DNA of 64,000 nucleotides from Glutinoglossum americanum (lineage: Eukaryota; Ascomycota; Geoglossomycetes; Geoglossales; Geoglossaceae). The stretch covers positions 1-64,000 of the forward strand of contig JAGHQL010000046.1 of NCBI GenBank assembly GCA_020080175.1, in the 5' to 3' direction. Within the stretch, counting starts at the first letter, position 1. Every line of letters begins with the position of its first letter. Shown in pieces: positions 1-10,357 of the stretch. Below the pieces are notes generated by a model. It was not told the origin of the DNA, made no database searches, and was given only the letters and a program-made list of their open reading frames with translations. The position numbers and the translations under genes are program-made.

Positions 1-609
1 CATCCCCCTACCACATTCCCGGTTCTTTTTTTTTCTACAAGACTAGAACTATTAGATCGACACGAGAAAGATGAACCCTTTCCCCCCCTCGAAAGCCATG
101 CAGCACCCCCCCCCCCTTCCCGCCCATCTGTCAGAGTAAAACTACATATACATACACACACACGTACATATATATATATCCCGCCTACCTGTTCTATCCC
201 GAGTAGAACGGAATAAAACCAGGAACAACGAAAAAACACGGTTCGGTAGAGGGAGGAGGGGGATTTTTGGTTGTATTATTTTATTTTATTTGTTGTTTAC
301 AGAAAGTTGGTGAGGGTAGTGCCAGCTACGGTGTACTTCATGTATAGGAAAGCTATGTAGATGTGAGGAAGGGGGGGGAGGTTCACCCGTTCATCGATGT
401 TGCTCGTGAATGGGGGGGGGGAGGGGGTATACAAAAGGGTTTATTTATTTTTTTCCCCACTCGCAAGGAAAAAAAAAAAAAAGAGAAAAAGAATTACCCT
501 CCTCCCCGAAATTCGTTGGAAAGCTGCCCTAACCCATCCAATAGCCTAGAAAAAAAAAAAAAAAAAAAAAGTGAATCAGAAAGCGGAAAGATAATAACAG
601 CCAAACCTG
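1..609. other. Gene-free left edge, low-complexity
   Basis: No gene is supported here. The stretch lies downstream of the minus-strand BTB gene and probably includes its 3' UTR. It holds an AC/AT dinucleotide-rich tract (144-179), long G runs (371-427) and two A tracts (469-482 and 550-570). An open frame starting at 363 is only low-complexity Gly/Lys and is not credible. Confidence 0.6.
371..427 (+). repeat. Clustered G runs
   Basis: Runs of 8, 10 and 5 consecutive G occur at 371-378, 412-421 and 423-427. On the minus strand, where the neighbouring BTB gene is transcribed, they read as C runs. They could allow G-quadruplex formation on the plus strand, and they are also prone to assembly error. 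Confidence 0.6.
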
Positions 610-2203
610 CTACTCCCCCCTCACATCCCAGGGGTAGTCCCTCTCTCCGACCCGTGTACAAGTCAAATACCCCACCCCGCCGCCACCGCCAACCTCCAAC
701 TCCAGGGTATTCCGCATGAGCGGCCTGACCTGCTCCCTCGCCAGCGCCTTCAGCTCCTCGACGCGGCGCTCGAACCGGCGTAGGTTGTCGCGGCTGTAGT
801 CGTCCGGGCGGATCTTTAGGAAGCGCTTGAGTTCTTCGTGGGGCAGGTAGGCGGACCCGCCGAGGCCGAGGAGGCGGTATATGCGGCCCGTGTTGGGTGG
901 GGGGGTGGGGAGGGGGGCGGCGGTGGTGCGTGGGGTTGTGGGGTGGTTGGTGTTGGTGTTATTCGGGGTTTGGGGTTGTGCGGGTGGAGGGGAAGGCGGG
1001 GTGGTGTTTTCGGCGAGCCATTGGCGGAAGAGGGATACGGCGGTCCAGTCTAGGTAGCTGTTTGTCGGGGTGACGCGTTCGCCGCGGGAGGTGGTGAGGG
1101 TGAGTCTGAAGAGCCGGCCTTCGATCTTCGCTTTCATGTCCTCCAGCTCCTCGACCTTATCCTCGATCACGTCCAGGACTTGCTCCGGGAGTTGGTTCCG
1201 GAGGTGTTGGAGGTCCTTCGGCCACTGGCCCACGACGTGCACGAGAGCTTCCTTGAAGATCACTTTGGACCGCGCCATGTACCCCAGCTTGAGGTAGCTC
1301 GGGGGGTACTTGGCGATCTGCTTCCATAGCCGGCTCTGGAATTGTAGTAGGTGGTGGTCTACTCGTGGCCCGACGACCTCGAGGGCGTCGTACATGTCGG
1401 CGAGCATGAGCAGGCTCTTGCATTGTACGTATGCGGCGGCGATATTTAGCGCGTCGAGGGCGGGCGTGTAGTTGTAGAAGATGCGGAAGAGATTGTCGTA
1501 GTCTCGGAGAATGTCGTTGGCTGGGTCGTTGGGAGGATTCGAGGAGTGGGGGATGTGTAGGGCGGAGAAATTTGCCATGGAGCGGAAGAAGCCGTTCTGA
1601 GGTGCCGCTGGCCTGCTGCGGACGGGTGGTGGACGGGGCGTGCTGTTGCCTCCGAAGATCGTTACGTAGGGATTCTGTTGCGAGGCGCGGTTCAGCATGC
1701 CGTTGATATCTACTTGGGAGTAGGGAGGGGGGCGTCCTGACCTTCTGTACCAGCATCGGAACCTCTCCGTCAGAGTTATCCCCCCAGTCCAACTCGTATC
1801 GCCACCTCGATCTCCCATCTGCCCTTGGTGTTATTGCCAGTGACCTTCGCGCTTCATCGTCGGGCTCTGCTCCGGACGGCGCTTGCGCCTTTGACCACTC
1901 CTCACTAGTCCCCGCCTCGAAGAACCCCGAACATTGCGCTAGAATCAGCCGATGGAGTAAGTATTTATGCTCCTTCCCGCCTGCGCTCACCAGGATCTCT
2001 ACATCGCCTGATTGCGTGAAGACGGGAAAGTCGTTCTGCGGTTGGTACGACGACGAGCCTCCGTGGTGAGAGCGGTTGCGGCCATGGCGACGGCTGGTGG
2101 AGGCGATAGATAGCGGACCGCGCATGGAGAAGGTTCGACCCGGAAGCTCGGGATGGGAAACCATGGGTTCGTGTTCGTGGTGGGAGAACAAGCTCCTGGA
2201 CAT
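610..2203 (-). CDS. BTB/POZ domain protein
   Basis: Two exons, 2203-1742 and 1674-610, give 508 residues. The two frames are joined by a 67-nt intron with donor GTCAGG, a branch-like GCTGAAC and acceptor CAACAG; the junction reads LVQK/NPYVTIFGGN. An in-frame TAA lies two codons before the ATG. The BTB fold begins near residue 55 (DVEILVSAGGKEHKYLLHR, then CSGFFEAGTSEEW). A long insert follows, then the second half (DNLFRIFYNYTPALDALN, SLLMLADMYDALEVVGPRV). The block FQSRLWKQIAKYPPSYLKLG resembles uncharacterised ascomycete BTB proteins as I remember them. The C-terminal part has a Pro/Thr linker and a charged helix. BTB domains mediate dimerisation or Cullin-3 binding, but no partner domain such as Kelch or zinc finger is present, so the role is unknown. 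Confidence 0.85.
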
Positions 2204-3133
2204 TATTTAGAGTTAGAATGCGCGCCTTGTGGTCTACTGTGGGGACTGTAGGGTGCAGGGAGAGTAAGTACCACCGAGGCTGTTCTGCCAACACAGACGA
2301 TGTAGCTTTCTGCAGGGCTGGCCGATGTGTTGTTTTCTCGAGAATCGGCTCGCGATCCTCGATCTCTTTCCCCAGGACCCAGGACCCAGGATCCTGCGAC
2401 CGATAACACACCGAGATGTTCGGCAGTTGAGATGCAGACCAGGACTTCCTAAAAAAGATCTGCAAGCATACAACTGCAAACGAGCAGAGAGATGACTCCG
2501 CCTCGCGAACCCGCCTCTTTGCGCAAAACGCTCCGGGGAGGAGGCAAGCTAAAAAACCGCCCTTGCCTCCCGGAGCTGGCTAGCCAGTGCTCGCGGGAAG
2601 GCGATGGAGGGCTGTAGCTTTGGCGTCTGGGCGTGCTGCATGGGTGCCATTGAAGACGACGACTTGGCCGCCAATAGCCGTTGGTTGGACCAAGAAGAAT
2701 GGCACAACGACAGCTGAAGAGGCGAGGAGCTGTCGTTGTAGCGGATGTGATTGGGTGGCGCTTGTTGACGAACCACGTTCTCTGGCGGTGGGACCGAGTT
2801 TGACATCCACACGTACGGAGGAGTGCGAGATAAGTCATGAGACGTTCGCTTGGGGGCCCTGAGTACCTAAGTTAGTGGTCGGTCGCCCCACACTCTAGTT
2901 AAAGGTGGGCTCCTGTAAGCAAAAGCCCCTCGCTGGCGATGACGGCTGGCACGAACATCTTCAGGACTTTCTCTTTCTATTTCCTCTATAAATTTTTTAG
3001 AATATTGACAAGCTCAGCGGACTTGAACGCCTGTGCTATGAGTCGTGTATGTGTGTATGTACTATGTACAAATCTTGTCTGTGTCTATAGGCAGATGGTG
3101 AGTGGTCTAATGAGCGCCACATTGCCATAATGG
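2204..3133. other. Intergenic region
   Basis: This lies between the BTB start and the 3' end of the mitochondrial seryl-tRNA synthetase gene. A minus-strand open frame at 2549-2812 (about 87 codons, Ser/Gln/Pro-rich) is the most protein-like stretch. It has no recognisable domain and could be 5' leader of the BTB gene. I do not call it as a gene. Confidence 0.4.
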
Positions 3134-4786
3134 CTACGGCGCATCCCTTTTCTTGATGGCTTCGATTCCGCCCATCCAAGGCCTCAGTACTTTCGGGATA
3201 ACCACCACTTTCTTATCGTTGTCCCACCCATTTTCCAAAAGTGCCATGACCACCCGCGGCACCGCTAATGCCGTCCCGTTAACCGTGTGAGGATATACGA
3301 TCCTAGAAGGATCGGCCAAACGAACGCGGGTCATCAGCCTTCGGGTCTGATAGTCTGTGCAGATGGAGGCTGAGGTGACTTCGCCCCATCCGTTGTCTTT
3401 TTGGCGACGTGACGGGAAAAATGCTTCGATGTCTTGCTTGCGTGCCGCACTGGCCCCGAGGTCGCTGGTGGGCATTTCGAGAATGCGGCAGTGGAGGTTG
3501 AGGTTCCTGAGAACCTCCATTTGGATGGACACCATCTCATCGAACATAGTTTGTACTGGACAGGGTCGGTCCCCGGGTGCGGCACTAGGGAGTGTCCAGG
3601 CAAACATCTCGACTTTGGTAAACTCATGTACTCGATATAGGCCTTTCGTGTCTACCCCTCTAGAGCCTGCCTCAGCTCGATAGCACCGACTTACTCCCAC
3701 AACCTTGAGCGGCATTTGCTGGTGATCTAGAATTTTTTTTGCGTTCATCGCAGCGATTGGTATCTCTGCTGTTCCCGCCAAACTCAGCTCTGGCTTGAGG
3801 TCGTCCTTCTGCTCAAGGGTATAAATTTGCTGTTCGTCGTTCTGATCGCGAGGTTTGAATCCACAAGCTGTTGCCATATGAGAGTATACTATCGAGGGAG
3901 GCGAAACCAGCATCCAACCCTTTTTCACCGCGACGCTGAGCGCATACTGTATAAGTGCTTGCTCGAGGAGCGCCGCTTCGTTCATAAGGAAGTACCAACC
4001 CCATCCCGTTGTCGTAGACGCGGCCTCGAAGTCTAGAAGCTGTAATTCTTTGCCGATTTCAACATGTGACTTCGAGAGATGTGAATGTAGGGGCTCTCGT
4101 TCGTGGTTTATGTACCCAACTACCTTTGGCGTATTTCCAATCGGAGCCTCCGGACTTGCAAGATTCGGGAGTTCCTCTGAGAGATTCTCAAGTTCGGCCT
4201 GCAGAGGATTTGCTTCGTTTTGAATGTCCAGAAGCTGAAGCTTCAGCAACGCCAGTGACGCCAACTTGGTTTCCCTGGAGTTTGGTCTCCAAGGCTCGGG
4301 CTCAGGTACATGCTTCTCCCCGCCGGCAATAGGTTCCTCAATTGGTGTCTTAGGAACTTTCAAGGTTTGCTCCAAGGAGTTCTTCTGTTTTCTGAGAGGC
4401 TTAGCTTTCTCCTCTAGTTGGTGAAGCATTTTGGATAATTCTTTAATTCGGTGTGGGTTGTAGGCAGCCCATTTGTAATTGCGGTTGAAGCAATTTCTTT
4501 TATAGAGCTCCGGGTCTTTCAATATAGGCTTGATGTCAATCGAGGGCTTAGGCGCAATTGAAGGCCTAGTATCTCCACCCCTCTCAACAACCTTCTTAGC
4601 AACACACTTTGCTGCCTTCGAGGCAGCTTCGCCGTTGGCCTTTTCTGTGGAGAGGCGGCGAAGTGTTGACCCTATAATCCAAAGACGAAGACCACTTGAA
4701 GGATAGGCACACATGGACTTCGTAGTGGATATAGTTGAAGCATAGGAATGGCGGTAGAATGAGTAAAATGGAATGGCCTCCATCAT
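3134..4786 (-). CDS. DIA4: Mitochondrial seryl-tRNA synthetase
   Basis: Single exon, 550 residues. Class II aminoacyl-tRNA synthetase that charges serine onto mitochondrial tRNA-Ser. The first 60 or so residues are Ser/Arg/Lys-rich without an acidic patch, as expected for a mitochondrial presequence. A tRNA-binding coiled-coil arm occupies about 110-210. The catalytic core holds motif 1 around 275-300 (ALSVAVKKGWMLVSPPSIV), motif 2 at about 365-397 (SRCYRAEAGSRGVDTKGLYR, then VHEFTKVEMFAW) and motif 3 at about 502-540 (VNGTALAVPRVVMALLENGW). The TxE-type serine pocket is visible as GTAEIPIAA (338-346). Divergence from the cytosolic enzyme pattern and the N-terminal extension favour the organellar form. 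The ATG at 4786 is followed at once by a second Met, so the exact start is uncertain by one codon. Confidence 0.92.
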   Translation of the reverse strand: MMEAIPFYSFYRHSYASTISTTKSMCAYPSSGLRLWIIGSTLRRLSTEKANGEAASKAAKCVAKKVVERGGDTRPSIAPKPSIDIKPILKDPELYKRNCFNRNYKWAAYNPHRIKELSKMLHQLEEKAKPLRKQKNSLEQTLKVPKTPIEEPIAGGEKHVPEPEPWRPNSRETKLASLALLKLQLLDIQNEANPLQAELENLSEELPNLASPEAPIGNTPKVVGYINHEREPLHSHLSKSHVEIGKELQLLDFEAASTTTGWGWYFLMNEAALLEQALIQYALSVAVKKGWMLVSPPSIVYSHMATACGFKPRDQNDEQQIYTLEQKDDLKPELSLAGTAEIPIAAMNAKKILDHQQMPLKVVGVSRCYRAEAGSRGVDTKGLYRVHEFTKVEMFAWTLPSAAPGDRPCPVQTMFDEMVSIQMEVLRNLNLHCRILEMPTSDLGASAARKQDIEAFFPSRRQKDNGWGEVTSASICTDYQTRRLMTRVRLADPSRIVYPHTVNGTALAVPRVVMALLENGWDNDKKVVVIPKVLRPWMGGIEAIKKRDAP

Positions 4787-6552
4787 GATCGAGCATCAGA
4801 TCAATTTTAGCCACCTTTGATTATGTAGCTATCGTAAGTCCACTGGGTGGAACTAGTATTTCATAAACATTGTGTGCTTTGACAGGAAAGGTAGGAGCAG
4901 TAACCTTTTTGGTTGACCCAGGGACAATTTCCGTAGATAGTCTGAAGTGGTAGAACCACTCCTTGGGTGGTGACAGACCCGGTGAAATCGTCTCCATATG
5001 GTTGGTTTGCATGCCAAAAAATCCCATCGTATGCGAACGTCACGTGCACCGCGTTCTGGTCGCGTCAACTCCGACGCGAAAGTTCTGGTAACATCAATCG
5101 TTGAATTCTCAATTAGAGATTCCGATGGCTCTTGCTATGTGGAACGATGCCCAAACGCTCTGCTCTTCGTGCTCTCCTCGACTCTCAGGTCAAACGCCCT
5201 TGATTTTTAGTCGTACCCGCCCCAACAATAGGTGTTCCCGAGCTGAGCGCAGTCCCTAACCCTGACTGCAGAAGCGGAGTAAATTTCCACTCAGTATTAT
5301 ACCTACTTAATCTTCTTACCTATTTGCCTTGGTACGCTCTACAATTCTGGGATACTGGTTCCTCATGAATACTCGAAGTCTAATGTCCCGTCTGCAAGCC
5401 CCGAAACCTCATTGTACACCAACAAAAGCTCTTCCTGACTGCTGAGCGTCTACTCTTCGACCTCGAGAAAACGCTTGTAGCTGAAAGACAGAAGAACAAG
5501 GAGGCGGACCAGGAGGTCAATTTCTAACTTGGACCCTTGGGTCCCTTCGTTGAAGACCTCCGGGCACGTACCGGGGGTAAGCGGAGTGGGGAGAAGGTGT
5601 TGTTATCCGTTTGAAAATGAATTGGAATGGAAGCTATGGTGAAGTTCACTAAGGAGGGAGTCGAGCTGAATCAAACTAGTTGAACAGTTTGGAAGAACAT
5701 GATAGATGATTTGCCCCTTTGTCTGTCTTTCAGGTTGATTGCTAGTAACATCAAAGAGACGGAAGACATCATCCGCACAAGAGAGGAACTCGATAGAAAG
5801 AAAACCCACAACACTAGCCTTGGGGAAAGGTGAGTGTTTGGAGAAGTTAAAACCAATTCCCTGAGCGGCGCCGCACACACCCAATGCCTTTAGCTTCGCA
5901 AACTAACCACCAAAAACCCCACTTCTCTAACCCCGTACCTCCGCACTCCTTATGACCCCCTTCCCCACTCCTCCGAAAGAAACCTAGGAACCACCCTCAA
6001 GTTTAACTCTCGAACTCTCTAGCCAAACCACCAATAGCCCGCCACCAATGGCAGCAATTAACTTGGGGAAGAGACCGAAGTGGAAACTAGGGGGCAGGTG
6101 GGAAGGCGAGAAATGGGAGATTCCTGGTTCATCTTGCGTCTTCCCTCTTACTCATCTCTCATAATTATATTTCACTACGTATCCGGCGCAGGGATCTCTG
6201 CTGTGCAGTCCATTGATGCATTTTATTTCTAAGTCTGATACGCATTGCAACAAAACCAATGGCGGCATCGAGAAGATCGATCACCTTGGGAATCATCCAT
6301 TTACCGGCGCCATAACCATCCGTTCACTATTTAAAACGGGATTTTCCAACGGGAATTTATTCTCTCTAACCACTTGTGATTCCCATGCTACCTGGAGATG
6401 ACTGACTCGCATGCCTTTTCGAAATCTAATCCTAAGTCGTAACGCCAATTTCCCTAAAAAGCCACGGGGAGATTGTGAACCCTAAGAAAGTGTTAGCCCC
6501 ATCGCAGTCACAAGGGAGTGAGGTGCGCACAGGGACGGACTCAGGCTCACAA
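4787..6552. other. Intergenic region, no gene seen
   Basis: About 1.8 kb with only short open frames on both strands (for example minus 4821-5027 and 5603-5884). None shows a domain or a convincing exon chain. No terminal repeats or tRNA were seen. A CT-rich stretch near 5900-6020 may be the remnant of a promoter or leader. Confidence 0.45.
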
Positions 6553-7548
6553 TCATTCTTCTTCTTCTTCTTCTTCTTCTTCTTCTTCTTCTTCAGGAAC
6601 GTAGCGAGTGTTTATGCTTTCCAGGGCATTTTGAATCCCCTCCATAAGGTTGCGGTACTTGTCAGCCTTCTCGTCGAGAGTCATGTCCTTCATTTCGAGC
6701 CAGATCGGGTCCGAGTCCCTCATCATTCGCCGAAAGCGTTCGGTAATGCCAAAGCTCGACACTTGCAATTCTGGAAAGATCTTTTTCATGACGAGGCTAG
6801 TTGTGGCTATGTTGATATCCTCGAAGGTCGATCGGAGTAGACAGACCGTCCTCCTTTCCACTTCCGTCCACCTGTGGTCGGGGAACTTATGGGCATTGAG
6901 GGAGACAAGGTTGGATTCTAGATCTTTGTCTCGGAATTTGAGCTTGATGTTTATCTCAATAGAGGTTTTAGTTAGCTCGGAAATAATTTCTCCCCACCAA
7001 TGAATTTCCTGAAACCGAGTTTCATGGTACACTTTGCACCATGCGTCTTTTGCGCTACGCTTTGCCATAGTATGTGTTGTGCGCATCTTGTAGCTGGTGT
7101 AGTCCCATCCGAAAGTCTTATTGACGATCAGGGCCTTTTCTGCCCAGATATTTGAATACCATCTATTGATTACGCAAATAACCTCTTCGGGGCTATATTC
7201 ACGGTTTGTTCCACGAGCTGGGACATTTAGTCTCGGAGACTCGTCATTGCCAGGAGGCAAGTCGGGCGAGAGTTGTCGTTCGAACTCTTCTAAAGCAGTC
7301 TCCGGGTCGTAGAGCTTTTGTCCATCCTGGGGGAGGCTGAAAGGGTCGAGTGAAGTGACTGGAAGCTCACCTGTCGAGGGACCGGATGGCGAAGGGGGGG
7401 GCGATGCGGTAGGATCGTCATTTTCCGGATCCCATCTCGCGGGTGAACGAACAAGAGTTTCCCGATGGTCAGTATAGTAGGGCATTGACCTGTAGTTGCC
7501 TTTTGTGGCCTTTGCGAGAAAACGGTTCCCTCGTGTTGAACTCGACAT
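6553..7548 (-). CDS. Orphan protein with poly-Glu tail
   Basis: One coding exon of 331 residues. A leader intron at 7553-7614 (donor GTACGT, acceptor CCGCAG) ends four bases before the ATG at 7548. That makes the in-frame Met 24 nt further upstream intronic, so I chose 7548. The N-terminal 110 residues are disordered and rich in Pro/Ser/Asp. The rest is helical and rich in Trp and Arg. The segment around HKFPDHRWTEVERRTVCLL resembles SANT/Myb-like helices found in many fungal orphans, but the match is too weak to assign. The protein ends in 13 Glu encoded by a pure GAA run. No function can be given. A lineage-specific DNA-binding protein is possible. Confidence 0.65.
   Translation of the reverse strand: MSSSTRGNRFLAKATKGNYRSMPYYTDHRETLVRSPARWDPENDDPTASPPPSPSGPSTGELPVTSLDPFSLPQDGQKLYDPETALEEFERQLSPDLPPGNDESPRLNVPARGTNREYSPEEVICVINRWYSNIWAEKALIVNKTFGWDYTSYKMRTTHTMAKRSAKDAWCKVYHETRFQEIHWWGEIISELTKTSIEINIKLKFRDKDLESNLVSLNAHKFPDHRWTEVERRTVCLLRSTFEDINIATTSLVMKKIFPELQVSSFGITERFRRMMRDSDPIWLEMKDMTLDEKADKYRNLMEGIQNALESINTRYVPEEEEEEEEEEEEE
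6556..6594. repeat. (TTC)13 microsatellite in coding sequence
   Basis: Thirteen perfect TTC units on the plus strand, read as GAA (Glu) by the minus-strand orphan gene and ending one codon before its stop. It is likely to vary in length between strains without changing frame. Confidence 0.95.
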
Positions 7549-7552
7549 TGGG

Positions 7553-7614
7553 CTGCGGTCAATCAGATACAATTGACTTTAGACCTAGGGTGTTAATCAG
7601 AGGTGGCAACGTAC
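7553..7614 (-). other. 5' leader intron of the poly-Glu orphan
   Basis: A 62-nt segment with donor GTACGT and acceptor GACCGCAG sits directly before the chosen ATG. The exon upstream of it has stops in the relevant frame, so the intron is in the untranslated leader. Inferred from sequence only. Confidence 0.5.
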
Positions 7615-8253
7615 CTTTGGAGTAATGCGTAATTAAGTGCTAGTTGAGAAATAGGTATGTAGAGGTGGCTTTAAATAAGGAGATGGAGGTCGTCGAAAGG
7701 GAGGTGTGTGTTCGGATGGTAGGTAGTGAAGTGTTGTTATGTGTTCACTGTTCGAACATTGACCAATCGAAGTGTTAATGCCAGAGCTTGAAGGGAGAAG
7801 GTTGGAGTGATGGAGTGTTGTACAAGATTGAAATTTATTGACAGAGTTTGGAGAAGTGAACGCGTGAAGTGTTGACGAGACTAAGGAACAGAATAAGAAG
7901 TGGATGGTGGGTTGCACGAGTATTATTATGGATTTAGAACTTTGGAAGGATATTCCAGGGACACCTACCTGCGAGGTAAGTGAATGCAAGATGCTGGTAT
8001 CCCAATTGGGTAACAAGAGCAATAGCTGGTAACGAAGAGAGCAGCGACTTTTCTAGCATATATATGCATCTTCACCAAAAACGTATGCTAGAGGATCAAA
8101 GAATCAATTAAATATTTCACATCCTACCCTCCGTTCACTGCCTCCAATGTTGACACCAGCGGGCTCCTCGAGGAGTTACCTGGGCCTCCTTATCGGCAAT
8201 GTCGAGAGCTAATGCAGCGGGGGATCTCTCGTATAAATGGCGGGGATCTTTGG
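7615..8253. other. Intergenic region
   Basis: Upstream leader and promoter of the poly-Glu orphan, up to the 3' end of the Arp10/RO7 gene. A 129-codon minus-strand frame (7633-8022) is Ser/Leu/His-rich with no recognisable fold and is probably leader sequence. Confidence 0.4.
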
Positions 8254-10086
8254 CTATCCGAATACGCCCAGTGTCCAACTTGATCTCTCCCCAGCAGAGA
8301 CCCCTCTTGGAACACCTGGCCCCATGCTGAATCTCTGTGTCGCGACGTTGATTTCTCCTTCCTTACTCGCCCCAGCTAGACCCTGCTGTAGAAACTTATC
8401 CTGCTCGATCTGGGCGATACCCTTAATCTTTAAGCCACCTATTAGAGCCCCACCGGCCCAAGGCCCTAAAGTTTCTACCCCACGTACAATGCCGTGAACG
8501 ATTGGCCTGACAGCGTGTGCGTTCTCGAGGCGGAGCTTCTCGTCGATGGGATCTAATTCGGGGTCTTCGAGCCCTGGCGAAGGTGTATGCAGTGGGAAGG
8601 GGGTATCGCCGTGTGGGTATTCGCTGGTCTTCTGGATTTCAACCCTTCTGGAGGGCTTCAAATTACGGTTAATCTCTTCCAGCTTTGTTCTCCTTCGCTC
8701 CACAGCCTTCCCGCGGACCTTCTCCCACCCTCTCTCTGCAAAAAGAGCCGCCACTTCGTCAATAACTCTATTCTTCACACCCGGAATGTTCGAGGCTCCA
8801 CCCGTAATGATGATGCGAGACATACAGATGCCGCGAGCGTCTCTGGGCAACGACAAGAGGGCATCGTAAGCCAGGTGATGTACTGGGACTTCATTGTCAT
8901 CCCAGTTCTCATCGGCAGCGGCATCAGCGGCAAACAATACAGTTTCACAGGGCTCCGCAAATCGTGACATTGGCAGCCGAACAGTCATGGGGGGTGTAGT
9001 GGATTGCAATGGGAAAATAATAGCGGGGTCGTTCGGATCTGGAGTGGGAGGCGCGCCCTCGCTATCTCCTTCGGCAACCGACGGGGTTTCTAATTGCTCG
9101 GATGCGTCTGCGAAGGTCTCTTCTGGAGACTCTTGACGAGATATCGATCGAAGGCGCAACACTTGACTGTAACTCCTGCACCACGCCAATCTGGCTAAGA
9201 CTTCTTCAGTCTCTTCGAAACTTACTTCGTCTGACAGTTCGTCGTCATCAGCTATCGTGTCTTTTGCCTCATGCCACTCCTGTGATTTCATTGACTCTCG
9301 AGCAAGCAACTTTCCCATCTCTCTGCTCAGCATTCTCCCCGCCCTGTCGGTTCTACAATGCAGCAGCTCCCGCAGTTCAAATATGCCAGTAATAATGGTC
9401 TCATGCCAGCCAATATCCACGACCAGAGCGGAGCGTAAGCCAGCAGCAATAGTCGAAAGCACAGGTGAAGATAGTAGAGTAATCAATGGCAGTTGGAAAT
9501 TAGCGAAAAGGGAAGTCAATAGAGTTGATAGTAGCGGGCGAGGGAAAGCTGGTGGAAGAATGAGAATTAATTTGCGTGGCATAGCGTGCAGAAGGTACCT
9601 TGGGTAATATCTTAGCTAGAATAAAACGACTGTAACATTCAAGACTTACTTCTGATATGCATCACGCACTACCCTTTCAATCTTGTCCCCAACTAATCCT
9701 AAATCCACACCTCTCAGATCCATCCTCCACAGCTCGTAAGCTTCACTCCAGTCTTTCCCCCCTTTCCTCTTTCTCCAGCTGTTTTCGTAACCGTCCACCC
9801 ATCTCCGATAATCACCCGCTCTCCGCTGTTCTTCCGGGCCGTATCCTGAAGAGCAGCGGGGGGCAGACTCATTAGAGAACCCAGCACGGAAACGGCGGCT
9901 GCCAAACTCAAAGACCATGGACTCATCGATATCACGCGTACCCGGAGCGGGAGACGAGAATGCAGAAGTTGTGGAAACTGCACGTTTTGGGGTATGGGGA
10001 GAATCAGGAGCTGTTGAAGCGTGAGCTTGCAGTGATGCCGTTCGAAGGCTTGAAGCATTCCGATGGGATTGAGTACTCGCTGCCAT
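8254..10086 (-). CDS. ARP10: Actin-related protein of dynactin (Arp10/Arp11, RO7 type)
   Basis: Two exons, 10086-9650 and 9598-8254, with a 51-nt intron (donor GTAAGT, acceptor CCCAAG). The protein is 593 residues and the junction reads DAYQ-K-YLLHAMPRKL. The N-terminus shows the actin first phosphate-loop region (MVFEFGSRRFRAGFSNE). Exon 2 carries the second phosphate region (ALVVDIGWHETIITGIFE) and the adenosine-region motif SRIIITGGASNIPGVKNR. Between them lies an acidic, Ser/Glu/Pro-rich insert of about 100 residues, so the protein is longer than actin (375). In Neurospora the related ro-7 product is the Arp11 pointed-end dynactin subunit, which links dynein to cargo. I assign it from remembered fungal RO7 sequence. 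The alternative is another divergent Arp. Confidence 0.78.
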
Positions 10087-10357
10087 TACCTATCTCGGTG
10101 GAATGATGCTGATTTGTTAATGCCATAGTGTCTATGGGGTTGTGAGCACAACTGGTGTTACCGAGCCGCCGTAATAGGCTCGCAACCATGAATGTATTTT
10201 CTAATGAACTTTTTTTTTTCTTTTACAGTAAAAGGTACAAAGACCCCTAGGATGGCGTCAAAGCAATTCTACACTTCCAGATAAGTCATTTTATAGTGCG
10301 GGCTCGGGAATTTCAAGAAACTACGCAAAATGGCAAAACACTATATAAAGGGGGAAC

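Noticed and set aside
363-719. Plus-strand frame over G and A runs
   Set aside because: Low-complexity Gly/Lys composition created by homopolymers; it overlaps the 3' end of the BTB gene.
2549-2812. Minus-strand Ser/Gln/Pro-rich frame upstream of the BTB gene
   Set aside because: No domain, no clear splice link to the BTB start; more likely leader or chance.
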